NCBI GenBank assembly: GCA_019192455.1
Contig: JAHCML010000005.1
Span: 202,141-238,431 of the forward strand
Source of the DNA: Alphaproteobacteria bacterium SS10
GTDB lineage: Bacteria > Pseudomonadota > Alphaproteobacteria > TMED2
Reading direction: 5' to 3'
Length of the DNA: 36,291 bases
The notes below the pieces were generated by a model. It worked only from the letters and a program-made list of their open reading frames with translations, had not been told where the DNA came from and ran no database searches. This document shows, piece by piece, positions 22,554 through 31,508 of this stretch; the stretch's first letter is position 1, and every line of letters starts with the position of its first letter. Made by a program: the position numbers and the translations under genes.

Positions 22554-23915
22554 ATGTTGTCTGCCGCCGATTTGCACATCCGAACCCGTGGTTATGCCAT
22601 CAGGCCGTCCGCGCTGCGCTTTGCGCTGTTGACCGGTACCGCCTTGGCCGTTGCAACGCTGATTTCTGGCCCAGCCTTCGCCCAACAACAGCCGGGTGCC
22701 GATTTCACCTATGGTGGTGGCTCGATCAACTCAGCCCAGCCTGGTGACGACGGTTACTATCGCAACCCCTCGCTCTCCTATGACGAGATGGAAGAGCAGC
22801 GCCTCCGCGACTTTGAGCGCCGCCGCAATGGCTATATGAGCCAGGCGGCGACTGGCATGCAGCAGGGCGGTTCCATGGGCACCGTCGATGTCCCCTCAAC
22901 CCAGGAGATCCGCGCTGGCCTCGACTACTCTGAGGAAGAGAACGAGCGCTTGGAATCAAACCGCGAGCGTCAGCAAGGCACGGTCAGCTCTGCTGGCAGC
23001 AGTCAAGCCGGGGCCATCCCAGCCGGGTCTGGCGGCTCAGAGCTTGATGAGATTGTTGCCCGCAATATCGACAATATGGGGCAAGAGGCGGTCGATCAGG
23101 CCTCCACCTATACCGGTACCGTTCGTGATTTTCAGGAACGCACTGGCGCTGTTACTCAGCAGAACTGCTCAACGATGACCTCGGCGTCTTCCTCATGCGG
23201 CACCAGCTTTGAGGCGACGGAAGCAGCGTTCCAGCAGGGGCTGAATACTGATATCCGGGACCCAAGCACCGGGACGGTTCAAGGTCAGCAAGGCGGCGCC
23301 TCAACCAACGTGCCGCCAATCCGCACCTCTATGTCTGACCTCGAAGAACCAGAGGTGGAGCTGGATGAGAGTATGGAAGGCCGGATCAACCCGGATGCCA
23401 TTCAGCCCGTACGGGTTGAGGGCAGCGGCACCTTTGGTCCCGATGGCGATCCACTGAACCTGGATGAAATGATCTGGGACCAACTGCTGTTGAGTGATGA
23501 GGACCGGACCCTCGATTGGGAAGAGTACACCCACTACAAGGTCTATGGTTTCAACATGACCGGCACCGAATGGTACGGAAACGACCGGTTCCTAGTGCCG
23601 AACGATTTCTTCTTCCGGGCAGATGAGAATTTGGGCGGGCGCCAGTATCTGCGCAACCGTGATCGTCAGATCGCGCGTAATGACCGTCTGATCACTTTCC
23701 GCGAGTATCACAGCCTGATCGCTGATGGGTACAACATGACTGGGGTTCGCTACTTCGGTGATGATCTGGGCATTCAGGTGCGTTCCTATAGCTATTGGAA
23801 CGATGATGACGACCGGGAGCCTTGGTACTGGGATACCGAGGCTTACGAACTGCCACTCGACTTTATTGAGCGGCAGAACCGTGATCGCCCATGGCAGGAA
23901 GATCGTGACCGCTAA
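22554..23915 (+). CDS. Exported protein with duplicated EF-hand-like NMTG motif, unknown function
   Basis: I do not recognise this 453-residue protein. A long signal peptide ends in GPAFA at residue 43. Residues 44-300 are low in hydrophobic content and rich in Gln, Ser, Gly, Asp and Glu, so probably largely disordered, with two cysteines (205, 215). The C-terminal third contains two copies, exactly 60 residues apart (317-344 and 377-404), of D-R-x-[LI]-x-[WF]-x-E-Y-x6-G-[FY]-N-M-T-G-x2-[WY]-[YF]-G-x-D. The first half of each copy resembles a degenerate EF-hand loop ending in E-[FY]. The ATG at 22554 has an excellent GAGGGGAAA site, so the ORF's upstream start at 22500 is not needed. A structural envelope or extracellular role is possible but unproven. 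Confidence 0.8.
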   Translation: MLSAADLHIRTRGYAIRPSALRFALLTGTALAVATLISGPAFAQQQPGADFTYGGGSINSAQPGDDGYYRNPSLSYDEMEEQRLRDFERRRNGYMSQAATGMQQGGSMGTVDVPSTQEIRAGLDYSEEENERLESNRERQQGTVSSAGSSQAGAIPAGSGGSELDEIVARNIDNMGQEAVDQASTYTGTVRDFQERTGAVTQQNCSTMTSASSSCGTSFEATEAAFQQGLNTDIRDPSTGTVQGQQGGASTNVPPIRTSMSDLEEPEVELDESMEGRINPDAIQPVRVEGSGTFGPDGDPLNLDEMIWDQLLLSDEDRTLDWEEYTHYKVYGFNMTGTEWYGNDRFLVPNDFFFRADENLGGRQYLRNRDRQIARNDRLITFREYHSLIADGYNMTGVRYFGDDLGIQVRSYSYWNDDDDREPWYWDTEAYELPLDFIERQNRDRPWQEDRDR

Positions 23916-23938
23916 ACCCGGTCGATCAGTACGCTAAC

Positions 23939-24562
23939 CTATCCAATTGAGCCGAGCGCGCGGCGCCCTTTAAGGGCCTCGCTTTCGAGTGCTTCACGCT
24001 GCACAAACTTCAGATGCCCGATGGCGTTCAGGAAGTCGCGATGGGCTGGCTTATGTTCTAGGTAATCCATCAGCCGGTAGATGTTGATCGGCTGCTTGGT
24101 GATCAGCGCCTTTACCTGCTCAACGGCCTCGCCATGATCGTAATGGTCGATCAGCTGACAAGCCGTCTGGGTCGGTGTCAGGGCAAGGTAATCCTGCGGC
24201 CGGCGGTCCCTGTAACGGGCAATGTCAAAGGGTGAGGCGCCAAGCGCTTGGAACTTCGGAAAGATAACGCGCACATCATCCGCGCTGCTCTCCAGTATCC
24301 GGCCAGAGGTTTGGCGAAAGCCCAGGGGCGCCATTTGGTTGATCACCCGCTCACGCATAGGGGCGGACATCATATCCAAATCTGAGCGGTCATATTTCAG
24401 ATCATCAAAGACGGAGATGATGTTGAGCGGCGGCCTCGCAACCCAGAGATAAGGGTCACGGGACAGGGTCTCGAGCCGATCGGCAAGGGGCGTCGACGGC
24501 ACTTCGCCGATATCTGCCGGTGGGCTGGCATTCGAGAGAAGGGCGGTAAGTCGGCGGATCAA
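23939..24562 (-). CDS. Conserved-looking hypothetical protein directly after clpB (TTG start)
   Basis: An unrecognised 207-residue protein without signal peptide or membrane segment. It looks mostly helical and charged, with segments such as LSRDPYLWVARPPLNI, MRERVINQMAPLGF and INIYRLMDYLEHKPAH. It lies one codon after the clpB stop and in the same frame (stop TAG, then GTT, then TTG). TTG at 24562 is the first possible start; the next Met is about 64 residues in. There is no clear ribosome site, so expression probably depends on translation of clpB. The coding character (amino-acid composition, no antisense competitor) looks real. It could be a ClpB-related accessory protein by position only. 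Confidence 0.6.
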   Translation of the reverse strand: MIRRLTALLSNASPPADIGEVPSTPLADRLETLSRDPYLWVARPPLNIISVFDDLKYDRSDLDMMSAPMRERVINQMAPLGFRQTSGRILESSADDVRVIFPKFQALGASPFDIARYRDRRPQDYLALTPTQTACQLIDHYDHGEAVEQVKALITKQPINIYRLMDYLEHKPAHRDFLNAIGHLKFVQREALESEALKGRRALGSIG

Positions 24563-24565
24563 AAC

Positions 24566-27154
24566 CTACGCCGCCGACTCTTCGGATTTCGCCCCGATGA
24601 AAAGGCCGAGATCGGTGGCTGTTACCGGCACCGTCTCCCCATCATTCACCCTGCCCTCAAGCAGACGGGTGGCCAGCGGGTCCTGCAGATGCTTCTGGAT
24701 CACCCGTTTCAACGGCCGCGCGCCATAGACGGGATCATATCCAGCATTAGCAAGCCAGGTGACCGCCTTGTCATCCAAATCCAGTTTGATCTGACGGTCC
24801 TCAAGCAGGCCACGCAGATGCTTCAGCTGGATATCGACGATACCCGCCATGTGATCGCGGCCAAGGCGGCGGAACAACAAGGTCTCGTCTAGGCGGTTCA
24901 GGAACTCTGGCCGGAACGCGCCCCGCACCACCTCCATCACCTGATCGCGCACTGCTTCCACATCATCGCCCTCGCCCTGTTGCGCCAGGAATTCGGCGCC
25001 GAGGTTGGAGGTAAGGATGATCAGGGTGTTGCGGAAGTCCACGGTGCGGCCCTGACCATCAGTTAGGCGGCCATCATCGAGCACCTGCAGCAGCACGTTG
25101 AAGACATCGGCATGGGCCTTCTCAATCTCATCGAACAGCACGACCTGATAGGGCCGGCGGCGGACGGCTTCGGTAAGGGCGCCGCCTTCTTCATAACCGA
25201 CATAGCCAGGAGGTGCGCCGATCATGCGGCTGACCGCATGCTTCTCCATGTACTCCGACATATCCAGGCGCACCATGGCCTGGTCATCGTCAAATAGGAA
25301 TTGGGCGAGTGCCTTGGTCAACTCGGTCTTGCCCACCCCGGTGGGGCCGAGGAAGAGGAAGGAACCAATGGGTCGGTTCGGGTCTTGCAGGCCAGCCCGC
25401 GCACGGCGGACAGCATTGGCGACCGCGCCAACCGCCTGGTCCTGACCAACCACACGGGTCTTAAGCTTATCTTCCATCTGAAGCAGCTTTTCCCGTTCGC
25501 CTTCCATCATCTTGTCGACCGGGATGCCGGTCCATCGGCTGACGATGGAGGCGATATCGCTATCGGTAACCTCTTCCTGGGTCATCTGCTGGTTCTCTGA
25601 TGCCTCGGCATCGGCCAGCTTCTGCTCCAGCTCCGGGATCACGCCATAGGTCAGCTCACCGGCACGGGTCCAATCGCCCTCACGCTGGGCGCGTTCCAGG
25701 TCGATGCGAACGCGGTCGAGCTCTTCCTTGATCTTCTGGGCGGAGGCGAGCTTTTCCTTCTCGGCCAGCCAAACGGCGGTCATATCGGCCGATTGCTTCT
25801 CAAGATCCTTCAGCTCTTCCTCAAGCTTCACGAGGCGATCTTTGGAGGCCTTATCGCTCTCCTTCTTTAGTGCCTCACGCTCGATCTTCAGCTGCACAAC
25901 CCGGCGGTCGACCTCGTCGATATCCTCAGGCTTGCTGTCCACGGCCATGCGTAGGCGCGCGCTCGCCTCATCGATCAAATCAATTGCCTTATCTGGCAGG
26001 AAGCGGTCGGTGATGTAGCGGTTAGAGAGGGTGGCCGCAGAGACAATCGCCGTGTCGGTAATCCGCACGCCGTGATGCACCTCATACTTATCTTTAAGAC
26101 CGCGCAGGATCGAGATCGTGTCCTGCACCGTGGGCTCCGAAACCGTTACGGGTTGGAAGCGTCGGGCCAGCGCCGGGTCCTTCTCAATGTACTTTCGGTA
26201 CTCATCCAACGTTGTGGCGCCAACACAATGCAACTCACCACGCGCCAGGGCGGGTTTCAGCATGTTGGAGGCATCCATCGCACCATCGGCCTTACCGGCG
26301 CCGACTAGGGTGTGCAGCTCATCAATGAACAGGATGATCTCACCATCGGCGGCGCTGATCTCGGCCAGCACAGCCTTGAGGCGCTCTTCAAACTCGCCCC
26401 GGAACTTCGCCCCAGCGATCAGGGCACCCATATCGAGGGACATGAGCTTTCGGTCGCGTAAGCTTTCCGGCACATCGCCATTGATGATGCGCTGGGCGAG
26501 GCCCTCGGCAATGGCGGTCTTACCAACGCCGGGCTCACCGATCAGGACTGGGTTATTCTTGGTCCGGCGGGAGAGTACTTGAATGACCCGGCGGATCTCC
26601 TCGTCCCGGCCAATGACGGGATCTAGCTTGCCGTTCTGCGCCACCTCGGTCAGGTCGCGGGCGTACTTCTTCAGTGCGTCAAAGCCAGCCTCGGCATTCG
26701 AGGTATCGGCGGTGCGCCCCTGGCGCATCTCACCGATGGCACCCTCCAGGCTCTGCGCATTGACGCCGGCCTGGGTCAGGATGCGGCTGCTCTCACCGCG
26801 CTCGGCGAGGGCGAGGGCCAGCAGTAGACGCTCAACGGTGACATAGCTGTCGCCCGCTTTCTCAGCGAGGCGCTGGGCGTCGTCGAAGACTTCTGCGAGG
26901 CCACGGTCGAGGTAGAATTGGCTGGTGCCCTTTACTTCAGGCAGCTTGCGCAGCTGGGCATCGGTGAATTCCTGGGCACGTTTGTGATTACCGCCGGATG
27001 CGGCGATCAGCGATGCGGCCAGGCCTTCCTCATCATCGAGGAGCGTTTTCAATAAATGTTCGGTGGTGATGCGCTGGTGCTGGCGTGACTTGGCCAACTG
27101 CTCGGCATTCACAATGAAGCCGCGCGCCCGATCAGTGAACTTTTCAAAGTTCAT
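24566..27154 (-). CDS. clpB: ATP-dependent chaperone ClpB
   Basis: The disaggregase ClpB, an AAA+ hexamer that threads aggregated proteins and works with DnaK. The 862-residue protein has the Clp N-domain (about 1-145), nucleotide-binding domain 1 with Walker A GEPGVGKT (206-213) and Walker B IILFIDE (273-279), and the coiled-coil middle domain that marks ClpB (about 405-525). Domain 2 has Walker A GPTGVGKT (603-610) and the pore/sensor blocks [13 protein letters not shown] and [10 protein letters not shown]. The ATG at 27154 gives [12 protein letters not shown], the usual start, with AGGAG upstream; an in-frame start at 27250 would add 32 odd residues. I found no CIRCE element and no convincing heat-shock promoter upstream. 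A hypothetical gene follows in the same frame. Confidence 0.98.
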   Translation of the reverse strand: MNFEKFTDRARGFIVNAEQLAKSRQHQRITTEHLLKTLLDDEEGLAASLIAASGGNHKRAQEFTDAQLRKLPEVKGTSQFYLDRGLAEVFDDAQRLAEKAGDSYVTVERLLLALALAERGESSRILTQAGVNAQSLEGAIGEMRQGRTADTSNAEAGFDALKKYARDLTEVAQNGKLDPVIGRDEEIRRVIQVLSRRTKNNPVLIGEPGVGKTAIAEGLAQRIINGDVPESLRDRKLMSLDMGALIAGAKFRGEFEERLKAVLAEISAADGEIILFIDELHTLVGAGKADGAMDASNMLKPALARGELHCVGATTLDEYRKYIEKDPALARRFQPVTVSEPTVQDTISILRGLKDKYEVHHGVRITDTAIVSAATLSNRYITDRFLPDKAIDLIDEASARLRMAVDSKPEDIDEVDRRVVQLKIEREALKKESDKASKDRLVKLEEELKDLEKQSADMTAVWLAEKEKLASAQKIKEELDRVRIDLERAQREGDWTRAGELTYGVIPELEQKLADAEASENQQMTQEEVTDSDIASIVSRWTGIPVDKMMEGEREKLLQMEDKLKTRVVGQDQAVGAVANAVRRARAGLQDPNRPIGSFLFLGPTGVGKTELTKALAQFLFDDDQAMVRLDMSEYMEKHAVSRMIGAPPGYVGYEEGGALTEAVRRRPYQVVLFDEIEKAHADVFNVLLQVLDDGRLTDGQGRTVDFRNTLIILTSNLGAEFLAQQGEGDDVEAVRDQVMEVVRGAFRPEFLNRLDETLLFRRLGRDHMAGIVDIQLKHLRGLLEDRQIKLDLDDKAVTWLANAGYDPVYGARPLKRVIQKHLQDPLATRLLEGRVNDGETVPVTATDLGLFIGAKSEESAA

Positions 27155-27293
27155 GGCGTAGGATTCTCCTAAGTCTCTTGGATCAACACCGCCCGCTTGA
27201 ATTGCAGCACAGCATCGTCGCATGGAAACAAGCGGCCCGCTAGGCAGCACCGCAACATTTTACCTGGTGATGCGACCAATCCTTAGCAAGCGG

Positions 27294-27308
27294 AAAAGAT
27301 CATCTTTT
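27294..27308. promoter_or_regulatory. Odd palindrome in the clpB / GH15 divergent region
   Basis: AAAAGAT-C-ATCTTTT is a perfect 7+1+7 symmetric site roughly midway between the divergent starts of clpB (27154) and the GH15 gene (27388). Operator function is possible but unsupported by a recognised regulator. Confidence 0.3.
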
Positions 27309-27387
27309 AAGCCTCTAAAACCTTGGTTAAATTGGCAGAACGCATGGTTTCAGTGCGAATTTCCCGATTTTTGAAGGTTGGCTCTTT

Positions 27388-29184
27388 ATGGCCGGTATTG
27401 ATCTTGGCTTGATTGGCAATTGCTCGATTAGTGCGCTGATCGACCCGAAAGGCACCATCAACTGGCTTTGTCTGCCGCGGTTTGATGGTGATCCCGTCTT
27501 CCACTCACTGCTTGGCACACCTGAAGACCGGCCCGGCCAGGGTTCGTTTGGGATTGAGCTTGAGGGTGTTGAGACGATCCGCCAGCGCTACCTGCCCAAT
27601 ACCGCGATCCTTGAGACCGTGATGGAAGGGCCGTCGGGCAGCATCCAGATCCATGATTTCGCGCCGCGCTTTAAGGCGAAGTCGCGCTATTTCCGCCCAC
27701 AGATGATTATCCGCCGGGTGCGTCCCCTATCCGGTAGCCCGCGCGTTACCGTTAAGCTGCGCCCCTCCTATGATTATGGGCGCAAGGAACCGACCCAGAC
27801 CTGGGGCTCAAACCACATCCGCTATGTCGGCGCCGGGCAGACGCAACGTCTGACCACCGATATGCCGGTCGATTACATCCGGCAGGAGACGCCCTTTGTC
27901 CTGAACCGGATGGTCAATCTGATCTTTGGCCCGGATGAGAGCCTGGGCGATGGCGTTAACACCGTGGCCCAGGATTTCCAGGATAGCACCGCCTATTACT
28001 GGCATGATTGGGTCAAGCGTTTGGCCCTGCCATTTGAGTGGCAGGAGGCGGTGATCCGCGCTGCCATCACGCTTAAGCTCTGCGCTTATGAGAGTACGGG
28101 CGCCATCGTCGCGGCCATGACGACGAGTATTCCAGAGGCACCGCATTCGGGCCGTAACTGGGATTACCGTTTCTGTTGGGTGCGCGATGCGTTCTTCACC
28201 GTCCGGGCGTTGAACAGCCTGGCGGCGGTGCGGACGATGGAGACCTATGTCCAATGGCTGATCAACATTATCGGCCAGGCGCCGTCTGAGAATGATGAGG
28301 GCCACATCCAGCCGGTCTATGGCATCGGGCTGGAGGCGCAAATCTCAGAATGGATTGTTGAAGAACTGCCCGGCTTTGAGGATATGGGCCCGGTGCGCAT
28401 CGGCAATCAGGCGCATGAGCATTACCAACACGACACCTATGGCCAGATCATCCTGGGCGCGTCCCAGGCCTTCTTTGATCAGCGGATCTTCCGCACCGTT
28501 GGCCATGCGGAGTTTGAACGGCTAGAGGCGCTGGGCGAGCAGGCCTGGGCCCTCCATGATCAGCCCGATGCTGGCATCTGGGAGCTGCGCACCCGTGCCC
28601 GCATCCATACCTCCTCCAGTGTGATGTGCTGGGCCGCTTGTGACCGGCTGGCGAAGATCGCGGATGAAATCCAAGTGCCCGACCGCGCGACCTATTGGGC
28701 CGAGCGGGCAACAACAATCCGGGAGAAGATCCTAGAGCAGGCCTGGTCAGAGGAACGCCAAGCCTTTGTTGAGAGCTTTGGCGGTAAGTACCTCGACGCC
28801 AGTGTCTTGCTGATGAGTGAGGTGGGCTTCATCGACCCGATGGACCCGCGCTACGTCAAAACGGTTGAGGCGCTGGATAAGGAGCTGGGCCGTGGTCCGT
28901 TCATGCTGCGCTATCAAGAGGCCGATGATTTCGGTGAGCCAGAGGTTGGGTTCAATGTCTGTGCCTTCTGGCGCCTGGATGCCCTGGCTAAAATCGGCCG
29001 GAAGGAAGAGGCGCGGGAGATTTTTGAGCAGTTGCTGGCGGCCCGTAACGGCCTCGGCCTGATGTCAGAAGACACAGACTTTAAAACCGGTGAGGCCTGG
29101 GGCAACTTCCCGCAAACCTACTCCATGGTCGGTATCATCAACGGGGCGATGCGTCTCTCTAAGCCTTGGGAAAGTGCGGTCTGA
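27388..29184 (+). CDS. GH15 family glucoamylase / trehalase-like glycoside hydrolase
   Basis: A 598-residue cytoplasmic inverting glycosidase of GH15 (glucoamylase, glucodextranase or bacterial trehalase). The N-terminal beta domain starts with the family signature GLIGNCSISALIDPKGTINW followed by LCLPRFD. The (alpha/alpha)6 barrel has NWDYRFCWVRDA (257-268). The general acid is Glu399 in GIWELR and the likely base is Glu569 in TGEAWGNFPQTYS. There is no signal peptide. The ATG has GAAGG about 10 nt upstream. The MOSC gene starts 2 nt after the stop, so they are co-transcribed. Trehalose or a maltooligosaccharide is the likely substrate; the motifs do not decide. The GH13 enzyme at the left edge would fit in the same alpha-glucan or trehalose metabolism but is 26 kb away. 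Confidence 0.9.
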   Translation: MAGIDLGLIGNCSISALIDPKGTINWLCLPRFDGDPVFHSLLGTPEDRPGQGSFGIELEGVETIRQRYLPNTAILETVMEGPSGSIQIHDFAPRFKAKSRYFRPQMIIRRVRPLSGSPRVTVKLRPSYDYGRKEPTQTWGSNHIRYVGAGQTQRLTTDMPVDYIRQETPFVLNRMVNLIFGPDESLGDGVNTVAQDFQDSTAYYWHDWVKRLALPFEWQEAVIRAAITLKLCAYESTGAIVAAMTTSIPEAPHSGRNWDYRFCWVRDAFFTVRALNSLAAVRTMETYVQWLINIIGQAPSENDEGHIQPVYGIGLEAQISEWIVEELPGFEDMGPVRIGNQAHEHYQHDTYGQIILGASQAFFDQRIFRTVGHAEFERLEALGEQAWALHDQPDAGIWELRTRARIHTSSSVMCWAACDRLAKIADEIQVPDRATYWAERATTIREKILEQAWSEERQAFVESFGGKYLDASVLLMSEVGFIDPMDPRYVKTVEALDKELGRGPFMLRYQEADDFGEPEVGFNVCAFWRLDALAKIGRKEEAREIFEQLLAARNGLGLMSEDTDFKTGEAWGNFPQTYSMVGIINGAMRLSKPWESAV

Positions 29185-29186
29185 TC

Positions 29187-29957
29187 ATGTCCGATGCACT
29201 TGCGACCATCACTGGCCTGTTCCGCTATCCGGTTAAATCCCTGTCCGGTGAGGCGCTGGACAGTGTTGAGCTGACCGCCGACCAATGCCTGCCCGGTGAC
29301 CGGCTTTATGCCCTTAGCCATGGGGCGGGCAAGTTTGATCCTGCCAACCCCGAATGGTTGTCGAAGGCGCATTTCGCCAATCTGGCCAAGCAAGACATCA
29401 TGGCCAAGCTGGACACCAGCTACGATCCGGAGACGACGACGCTCAGCATTCATGAGGCCGGCGCGACCAAGGCTGAAGGTCGCCTCGACAGTGAAGACGG
29501 GCGCGCGACTATTGAGGCGTTCCTGAACCCGTTTTTTGAGGGCAAGTTACCACCGCCAGTGAAGGTTGTGCGGGCCGGTTACGGTGCGCTCACTGATCAG
29601 GAAGAGCCGCTGATCTCCGTCATCAACCTCGCCACTTTGAAGGATTTGGAACGGGTGATGGAGCAGCCAATCGACCATCGCCGGTTCCGCGGCAATATCC
29701 TGGTTGATACCGGCGAGGCCTGGGCCGAACGCAAATGGGTTGGCCGGGATATTCAGCTGGGCGCGGCCAAGGCCGTGGTGGTCGACAACATTGACCGCTG
29801 TGCTGCCATCAATATCGACCCCGAGACCCGGGCCAAGAATATGAACCTCCCCGCCCATATCGTCCGAACCTTCGGCCATATGGATTGCGGTGTGTTTATT
29901 CGGATCAAGGATGGTGGCGCCGTTTCAGGCGGCGATACGATCCAGTTCGCCGGGTAA
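29187..29957 (+). CDS. MOSC domain-containing protein
   Basis: A 256-residue protein with an N-terminal MOSC beta-barrel domain (ITGLFRYPVKSLSGE) and a C-terminal MOSC domain as in molybdenum cofactor sulfurases and mARC/YcbX-like reductases. The conserved Cys205 lies in VDNIDRCAAINIDPETR, the residue that carries sulphur or binds the molybdenum centre in the family; RRFRGNI at 165-171 is the other signature. The ATG at 29187 is preferred to the GTG at 29166, which overlaps the GH15 end. No ferredoxin domain is attached, unlike E. coli YcbX. The substrate is unknown, and its link to the GH15 gene appears to be only positional. Confidence 0.9.
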   Translation: MSDALATITGLFRYPVKSLSGEALDSVELTADQCLPGDRLYALSHGAGKFDPANPEWLSKAHFANLAKQDIMAKLDTSYDPETTTLSIHEAGATKAEGRLDSEDGRATIEAFLNPFFEGKLPPPVKVVRAGYGALTDQEEPLISVINLATLKDLERVMEQPIDHRRFRGNILVDTGEAWAERKWVGRDIQLGAAKAVVVDNIDRCAAINIDPETRAKNMNLPAHIVRTFGHMDCGVFIRIKDGGAVSGGDTIQFAG

Positions 29958-29978
29958 CGCACGAACGGCTCTAGCCAC

Positions 29979-30335
29979 CTAAATGTAAGGCTTAGCCGCC
30001 GCTGGTTCGCCTGAATCGCCGGTGTTGGGCTCACCCTTCGGTTCGATCAGCATGACCTTCACCTCATCGACTGCGCGGGGGCGGTGGGTGACGCCTTTGG
30101 GCACAATGAACAACTCGCCAGCTTTGACCGTGCGCGGCTCCTCACCCTCAATATCCATGATCATCTCACCCTCAAGGACGTAGAAGAAATCATCGGTATC
30201 GTCGTGCTTATGGAATGGGAACTCGCCCTTAAACTTCACCACCATGACTTCGTTGTCATTGTAGGTTGAGACCACATGCGGGTCCCAATGGGTGGTGAAC
30301 TGGCCCAGCTTCTCACTCAGGTTAATCGTCTTCAT
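29979..30335 (-). CDS. Cupin-domain protein
   Basis: A 118-residue single-domain cupin. Motif 1 is [20 protein letters not shown] (the two His and a downstream acidic position for metal binding; the usual Glu is replaced by an Asp/Phe context) and motif 2 is [14 protein letters not shown] (His). The C-terminal about 20 residues ([18 protein letters not shown]) are a flexible tail. It may be an isomerase, an oxygenase or a ligand-binding protein; the sequence does not say. Its ATG overlaps the TGA of the interrupted mgsA (ATGA), so it is translated by coupling with mgsA. Confidence 0.87.
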   Translation of the reverse strand: MKTINLSEKLGQFTTHWDPHVVSTYNDNEVMVVKFKGEFPFHKHDDTDDFFYVLEGEMIMDIEGEEPRTVKAGELFIVPKGVTHRPRAVDEVKVMLIEPKGEPNTGDSGEPAAAKPYI

Positions 30336-30754
30336 GCCAGGCTCCGTCTATCGATGGTGACGGCGCCGTCGAGGTAACCCGACGCAAGCAGGATCGTGGC
30401 GGTTGATTGGTTGCAGGCCATGGGAATGTCGTAGAGCGTGGCCAGGCGCGTCAGTGCCTTAACATCCACATCATGGGGGTGGGGGGACAGCGGGTCGGTA
30501 AAGAAGATCAGCGTGCTAATCTCTCCCGCCGCGATCATGGCGCCGATCTGTTGGTCCCCGCCCAGTGGGCCGCTCTTCTTCAGCTCAATCGTCAGTCCGG
30601 GGCATTGGTCTTTCAGGCGACCGCCGGTGGTGCCGGTGCAGACGATCTGGTGACCGGTCAGGGTTGCCTCATGCTTCGCAACCCACTCGACCATGGCTTA
30701 CTTCATCTGGTCATGGGCGATCAGGGCAATGATCTTCGATTGGTCTGGGGACAT
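30332..30754 (-). pseudogene. mgsA: Methylglyoxal synthase interrupted by an in-frame stop
   Basis: MgsA converts dihydroxyacetone phosphate to methylglyoxal. The full frame begins at ATG 30754 (MSPDQSKIIALIAHDQMK), then meets TAA at 30700-30698, then continues in the same frame as AMVEWVAKH to the normal end. Aligned to E. coli MgsA there is no gap: the stop replaces one residue just after the Lys equivalent to K23. The longest downstream ORF (ATG 30694, 120 residues) keeps the catalytic Asp (PLGGDQQ), [11 protein letters not shown] (equivalents of D91, H98, D101) and GTTGG, but lacks the first beta strand with the equivalents of His19 and Lys23. The change is explicable by one base substitution (AAA, GAA or CAA to TAA). 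Options are a recent pseudogene, a sequencing error, or reinitiation at the ATG two codons later. The cupin gene overlaps its end. Confidence 0.85.
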
Positions 30755-30764
30755 CAGTCTCACT

Positions 30765-30806
30765 CACAAAAGAAAAGCGCGCCGACGTTAAACCACGTGG
30801 CGCGCT
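30765..30806 (-). terminator. Rho-independent terminator of the DUF4167 gene
   Basis: On the minus strand AGCGCGCC (30806-30799) plus ACGT pairs with ACGT plus GGCGCGCT (to 30776) around a short loop with one bulged base, followed by TTTTCTTTTG (30775-30766). It stands 43 nt after the DUF4167 stop and only about 10 nt before the original mgsA start, leaving little room for a separate mgsA promoter. Confidence 0.88.
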
Positions 30807-30848
30807 CTATTGCTTGGAATTCTTACGTTTAGGGGGCGAGGAGGGTGA

Positions 30849-31508
30849 TTACGCCTCTTCCCGCTCCATGATGTTGTCTTCAACTTCTGACATCAGCTCA
30901 GCGACGGCAGAGGTTTTGGCGCGGCCCCGGCTGGAGCGGCGACGTGGCTTTTCTTCAGCATCGTCATCGCTGTCCTCGGCAACGGCTTCATCGCCATCAT
31001 CCTCGTTGTCATCCCGGGCGGCGTCAGCCTTGCGGGAGCGACCACGGCCCCGGCCGCGCTTTGGCTTCTCTTCAGCTTCTGCCTCGGCATCAGCCGCGAC
31101 GGCGTCTTCTGCCTCTTCACCCTCATCGATGATGGTCTCATCAGATGCGTCGTCGGACGCTTGATCGCGGTTGCGGCCACGGCCCCGGCCTTCGCCACGC
31201 TCTTGATCGCGCTGCTCTTGCTGGCGCTGGCGCTCAGCTTTCCGCTCTTCAGCCTCCTCATTCGCGGCGGCGAAGATGCGGTAATAGTGTTCAGCGTGCT
31301 GGAAAAAGCTCTCAGCGCCGATGCGGTCGCCGGAAGAGGCGGCATCACGGGCGAGGGAGATGTACTTCTCGTACACCTGTTGCGCGGTACCGCGGATTTT
31401 CCCGTCGGGCCCGTTGCTATCAAAGACCTGTTGGCGGTTATTCGACTGGCGGCGGTTGTTATTATTGTTATTGCCGCGGCCCCGTGACCGTCGTTGATGT
31501 TGCCTCAT
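30849..31508 (-). CDS. DUF4167 domain protein (alphaproteobacterial, RNA-binding-like)
   Basis: A 219-residue protein with the DUF4167 domain at the N-terminus. An Arg/Asn/Gln-rich start (MRQHQRRSRGRG followed by an Asn run) precedes the conserved core SNGPDGKIRGTAQQVYEKY, SLARDAASSGDRIGAESF and FQHAEHYYRIFAAA. The rest is a long disordered tail alternating Arg/Gly-Arg clusters with Asp/Glu-rich runs. The family is confined largely to Alphaproteobacteria and is commonly found beside prmC and prfA, as here. The basic RG segments suggest RNA binding but no function is established that I know of. ATG at 31508; prmC lies 488 nt upstream, so it probably has its own promoter. Confidence 0.93.
   Translation of the reverse strand: MRQHQRRSRGRGNNNNNNRRQSNNRQQVFDSNGPDGKIRGTAQQVYEKYISLARDAASSGDRIGAESFFQHAEHYYRIFAAANEEAEERKAERQRQQEQRDQERGEGRGRGRNRDQASDDASDETIIDEGEEAEDAVAADAEAEAEEKPKRGRGRGRSRKADAARDDNEDDGDEAVAEDSDDDAEEKPRRRSSRGRAKTSAVAELMSEVEDNIMEREEA

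Noticed and set aside
27155-27387. Heat-shock (RpoH) promoter or CIRCE element for clpB
   Set aside because: I looked for CTTG plus CCCCAT-type boxes and for TTAGCACTC-type repeats and found no convincing match at proper spacing.
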